From: Flavobacterium sp. MC2016-06
GTDB taxonomy: Bacteria; Bacteroidota; Bacteroidia; Flavobacteriales; Flavobacteriaceae
Assembly (NCBI RefSeq): GCF_009711165.2
Contig: NZ_WMID02000058.1
Span: forward strand, 1 to 13,627
DNA length: 13,627 nucleotides
Reading direction: 5' to 3'
The notes below the pieces were generated by a model. That model did not search any database, was not told the origin of the DNA, and saw only the letters and a program-made list of their open reading frames with translations. The translations under genes were made by a program, and so were the position numbers. This document shows positions 11,306-13,627 of this stretch, one piece after another (position 1 is the first letter of the stretch; every line of letters begins with the position of its first letter).

Positions 11306-13627
11306 ATGGAAAGTAATAAGATGTCGGATAAAAATAAGCTTACAGCTAAATATTGGAAAAGAAAAACATTAAATCAAAAAGAATTTAATGGATTAAGTCA
11401 GGTTCAGGTAAATTCTGAAACTGTTTTTATTGATGTAAAAGACATTAATTATTTTAATAGAATTACCAATCAAAATACAGTAGCTCAATACACCGTTATG
11501 AGCACTATTTATTCTTTTTTACTAAAGAGATTCTTTTATGATTTTGATGGTAATGTTGTTTCTGATTATGAGGAAAGAAATCCTTTGTTCTTATCATTTT
11601 CGACAGATTTAAGAATATCATTTAAAGCTTATCTTCAAGTTGTAAAAAGTGAAATACTGGAAACTCTGGAGCATTCAGATTATGAGACGACAGACAATCA
11701 GGATTTGAGTAAACTATCTAATTATGCTATAAATTTTAATTCAGATAAAGCGTTAAAATCAAATGGTATTCTATTGAATGTAAGCTCAGATGAATCTGGA
11801 AATTTTCAGTTAAATCTGATTTATTTAGAAGGTTTTGCAAAAAGTAATGTTGCAGCATATTTAGTTAGACATTTAAAGTCTTTCATAATCAATCTTGAAG
11901 CTAATATTAATGCTGTTTTATCAGAATATCAATTGTTGTCTGAGAGAGAAAAACATGAAATTTTAGTAGATTTTAACCTTACAGAACATGTATTTGCAAA
12001 GAATAAAACCATCGTTGATTTATTTGAAGATCAGGTTTTAGCAAACCCAAAAAATACAGCCATTATCTTTAAGGGAAAACAAATCAACTATTCAGAATTA
12101 AATGAAAAAGTAAATCAGTTTGCAAATTATATTTCTTCTCAATACAAAGTAAACAAAGGCGATGTTATAGGAGTGTTTTTACCAAAGTCCGATCTTGGAA
12201 TAATTTCACTATTGGCAATATTAAAATTAGGAGCAGTTTATTTACCAATTGACACTAATTATCCACTTGAAAGAATCACTTATTTAATCCAAGATAGCGG
12301 CTTAAAACTGCTTATTAATGATGGAACAAACGCCCTGAATATTAATAATTGCGATATAATATCTATATCTTCAATAGAACTAGAGGGATATGAATCAAGT
12401 AATATTAATACAGCAATTTTACCTAAAGATCTGGCGTATATAATTTATACATCAGGTTCTACAGGACAGCCAAAAGGAGTATTGGTCGAACATCAGAGTA
12501 CAATTAATATGTTTCTGGATCAAATTCGAACTTTTGAAATTACAGAAAAAGACAAAATAATATGGTTTGCTTCTGTGTCTTTTGATGCCTCTATATCAGA
12601 GATTTTAATGACTTTAAATAGTGGTGCCGCATTATGTGTTCCAACTGAAGATGAAATTAAAAACAGAGATCAATTTGTTGTCTTTTTAAAAGAGACTCAA
12701 TCAACGGTTGTTACTTTTCCGCCAAGTTATTTAGGATTATTGTCAGACGATGATATTTCAGGATTGAGATGTATTATTACCGCTGGCGAATCTGCGAATC
12801 TGGAGAAAGCGATAATGGTTACGCAACTCGGAATAGATTATTATAATGCTTACGGACCTACAGAATGTACGGTTTGTGTTTCTATACATAAAGTAACCAA
12901 AGACGATTTTAATAAATCAATAATCCCTATTGGAAGACCAATTTCAAATACTAAAGTTTATATTTTAGACGAACAACTGCAAGTATTACCAATAGGAGTT
13001 TCCGGAAAAATTTATGTTGCAGGAACTGGTTTGGCAAGAGGTTATCATAACAAACCAGAGCTTACAATCGAAAAATTTGTTGCAAATCCATTTACAGATG
13101 GTGAGCAAATGTATGATACAGGAGATCTTGGCTGCTGGTTGCCGGACGCAACTATTGAGTTTTTAGGAAGAAAAGACCAACAGGTAAAATTGCGCGGATT
13201 TAGAATCGAGCTTGGTGAAATTGAGAACACAATTTTGCAATATTCTAAAGACCTAAAACAGGTAGTTGCAGAAGTAAAAGAACACAATAAGGAGAAAGTT
13301 TTGGTTGCTTATTTAGTCGCTGCTACTATTATTGACAAATCAGATTTGCGTAGTTTTTTACAAAGCAGATTACCGGATTATATGGTTCCGGGCTTTTATG
13401 TGCCGTTAGAAAAACTGCCATTAACTCCAAACGGAAAAATTGATAAGAAATCTTTACCTGAGTTATCCGGCAGTGACATTATCAGAAAGCAATATGTTGC
13501 TCCGACTAATAAAGCAGAAAAAGCTCTTGCAGAAATCTGGCAAGATGTGCTAGGTATAGAAAAAATAGGAATACATGATGATTTCTTTGAATTAGGCGGA
13601 CACAGTTTAATAGTAGGTCAGGTAATC
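11306..13627 (+). CDS. Nonribosomal peptide synthetase, N-terminal part (runs off window end)
   Basis: An open frame of 774 codons runs to the window edge without a stop. Residues about 50-220 resemble only the second half of a condensation domain (VAQYTVMSTIYSFLLKRFF, then LISFKAYLQVVKSEI-like and LLSEREKHEILVDFN); the HHxxxDG active-site half is absent. The adenylation domain follows (about 233-725): A3 YIIYTSGSTGQPKG from 378, A4 FDASISEI from 426, A5 NAYGPTE from 514, A7 YDTGDL, A8 KLRGFRIELGEIE and A10 TPNGKIDKKSLP. The start of a carrier domain has DDFFELGGHSL with the pantetheine-bearing Ser767. Such proteins activate an amino acid as its adenylate and load it on the carrier. Specificity residues read by eye are DASTIAAVCK, close to the phenylalanine code DAWTIAAICK of GrsA. 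The ATG at 11306 is the first start after an in-frame TGA (11279-11281). More modules probably follow. Confidence 0.93.
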   Translation, partial: MESNKMSDKNKLTAKYWKRKTLNQKEFNGLSQVQVNSETVFIDVKDINYFNRITNQNTVAQYTVMSTIYSFLLKRFFYDFDGNVVSDYEERNPLFLSFSTDLRISFKAYLQVVKSEILETLEHSDYETTDNQDLSKLSNYAINFNSDKALKSNGILLNVSSDESGNFQLNLIYLEGFAKSNVAAYLVRHLKSFIINLEANINAVLSEYQLLSEREKHEILVDFNLTEHVFAKNKTIVDLFEDQVLANPKNTAIIFKGKQINYSELNEKVNQFANYISSQYKVNKGDVIGVFLPKSDLGIISLLAILKLGAVYLPIDTNYPLERITYLIQDSGLKLLINDGTNALNINNCDIISISSIELEGYESSNINTAILPKDLAYIIYTSGSTGQPKGVLVEHQSTINMFLDQIRTFEITEKDKIIWFASVSFDASISEILMTLNSGAALCVPTEDEIKNRDQFVVFLKETQSTVVTFPPSYLGLLSDDDISGLRCIITAGESANLEKAIMVTQLGIDYYNAYGPTECTVCVSIHKVTKDDFNKSIIPIGRPISNTKVYILDEQLQVLPIGVSGKIYVAGTGLARGYHNKPELTIEKFVANPFTDGEQMYDTGDLGCWLPDATIEFLGRKDQQVKLRGFRIELGEIENTILQYSKDLKQVVAEVKEHNKEKVLVAYLVAATIIDKSDLRSFLQSRLPDYMVPGFYVPLEKLPLTPNGKIDKKSLPELSGSDIIRKQYVAPTNKAEKALAEIWQDVLGIEKIGIHDDFFELGGHSLIVGQVI

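Noticed and set aside
13045..13287. 80-codon minus-strand frame inside the NRPS gene
   Set aside because: It lies opposite conserved adenylation motifs A7-A8 and has no family resemblance.
1..13627. CRISPR array, tRNA genes, phage attachment sites
   Set aside because: No spaced direct repeat array, no cloverleaf-like sequence and no integrase were seen on either strand.

Overview
The window looks like a chromosomal segment of a Flavobacterium-type member of the Bacteroidota. The DNA is strongly AT-rich, intergenic regions lack clear Shine-Dalgarno sequences, several upstream regions carry the TAnnTTTG -7 box of this phylum, and the protein families fit (TPR histidine kinase, small acidic lipoprotein, NRPS with a shortened start). 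Assignment to the exact species is not possible from sequence reading alone.

Layout. (1) Positions 1-116 hold the 3' part of a 5S rRNA and its terminator, the end of an rRNA operon. (2) Positions 179-292 hold a decayed 3' end of an IS transposase. (3) From about 7293 down to 452, all genes are on the minus strand. In transcription order they are an AraC-type regulator, a shortened and catalytically altered iron-alcohol-dehydrogenase-like protein, hxlB (6-phospho-3-hexuloisomerase), hxlA (3-hexulose-6-phosphate synthase), a terminator, then gnd, zwf and pgl (oxidative pentose phosphate pathway) and a final terminator. (4) Positions 7615-10936 hold a two-component system: a NarL/LuxR-type response regulator on the minus strand, divergent from a small lipoprotein and a TPR/transmembrane histidine kinase on the plus strand. 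(5) From 11306 to the window end runs the start of a nonribosomal peptide synthetase, with an N-terminally shortened condensation domain, an adenylation domain and the start of a carrier domain.

How the genes fit together. HxlA and HxlB fix formaldehyde onto ribulose 5-phosphate and give fructose 6-phosphate. Zwf, Pgl and Gnd oxidise glucose 6-phosphate back to ribulose 5-phosphate, CO2 and two NADPH. With a phosphoglucose isomerase, not seen here, the block would be a complete dissimilatory ribulose monophosphate cycle, that is, cyclic formaldehyde oxidation. The upstream AraC-type gene is a candidate regulator.

The second theme is regulatory. A TACGG-N5-CCGTA inverted repeat lies in front of the response regulator gene and again in front of the lipoprotein-kinase pair. 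Two directly repeated half-sites, TCCGTAATTTTTA at 22-bp spacing, lie in front of the NRPS gene. I infer that the response regulator controls itself, its kinase and the NRPS pathway through this motif. The adenylation-domain specificity residues read by eye (DASTIAAVCK) point to an aromatic amino acid.
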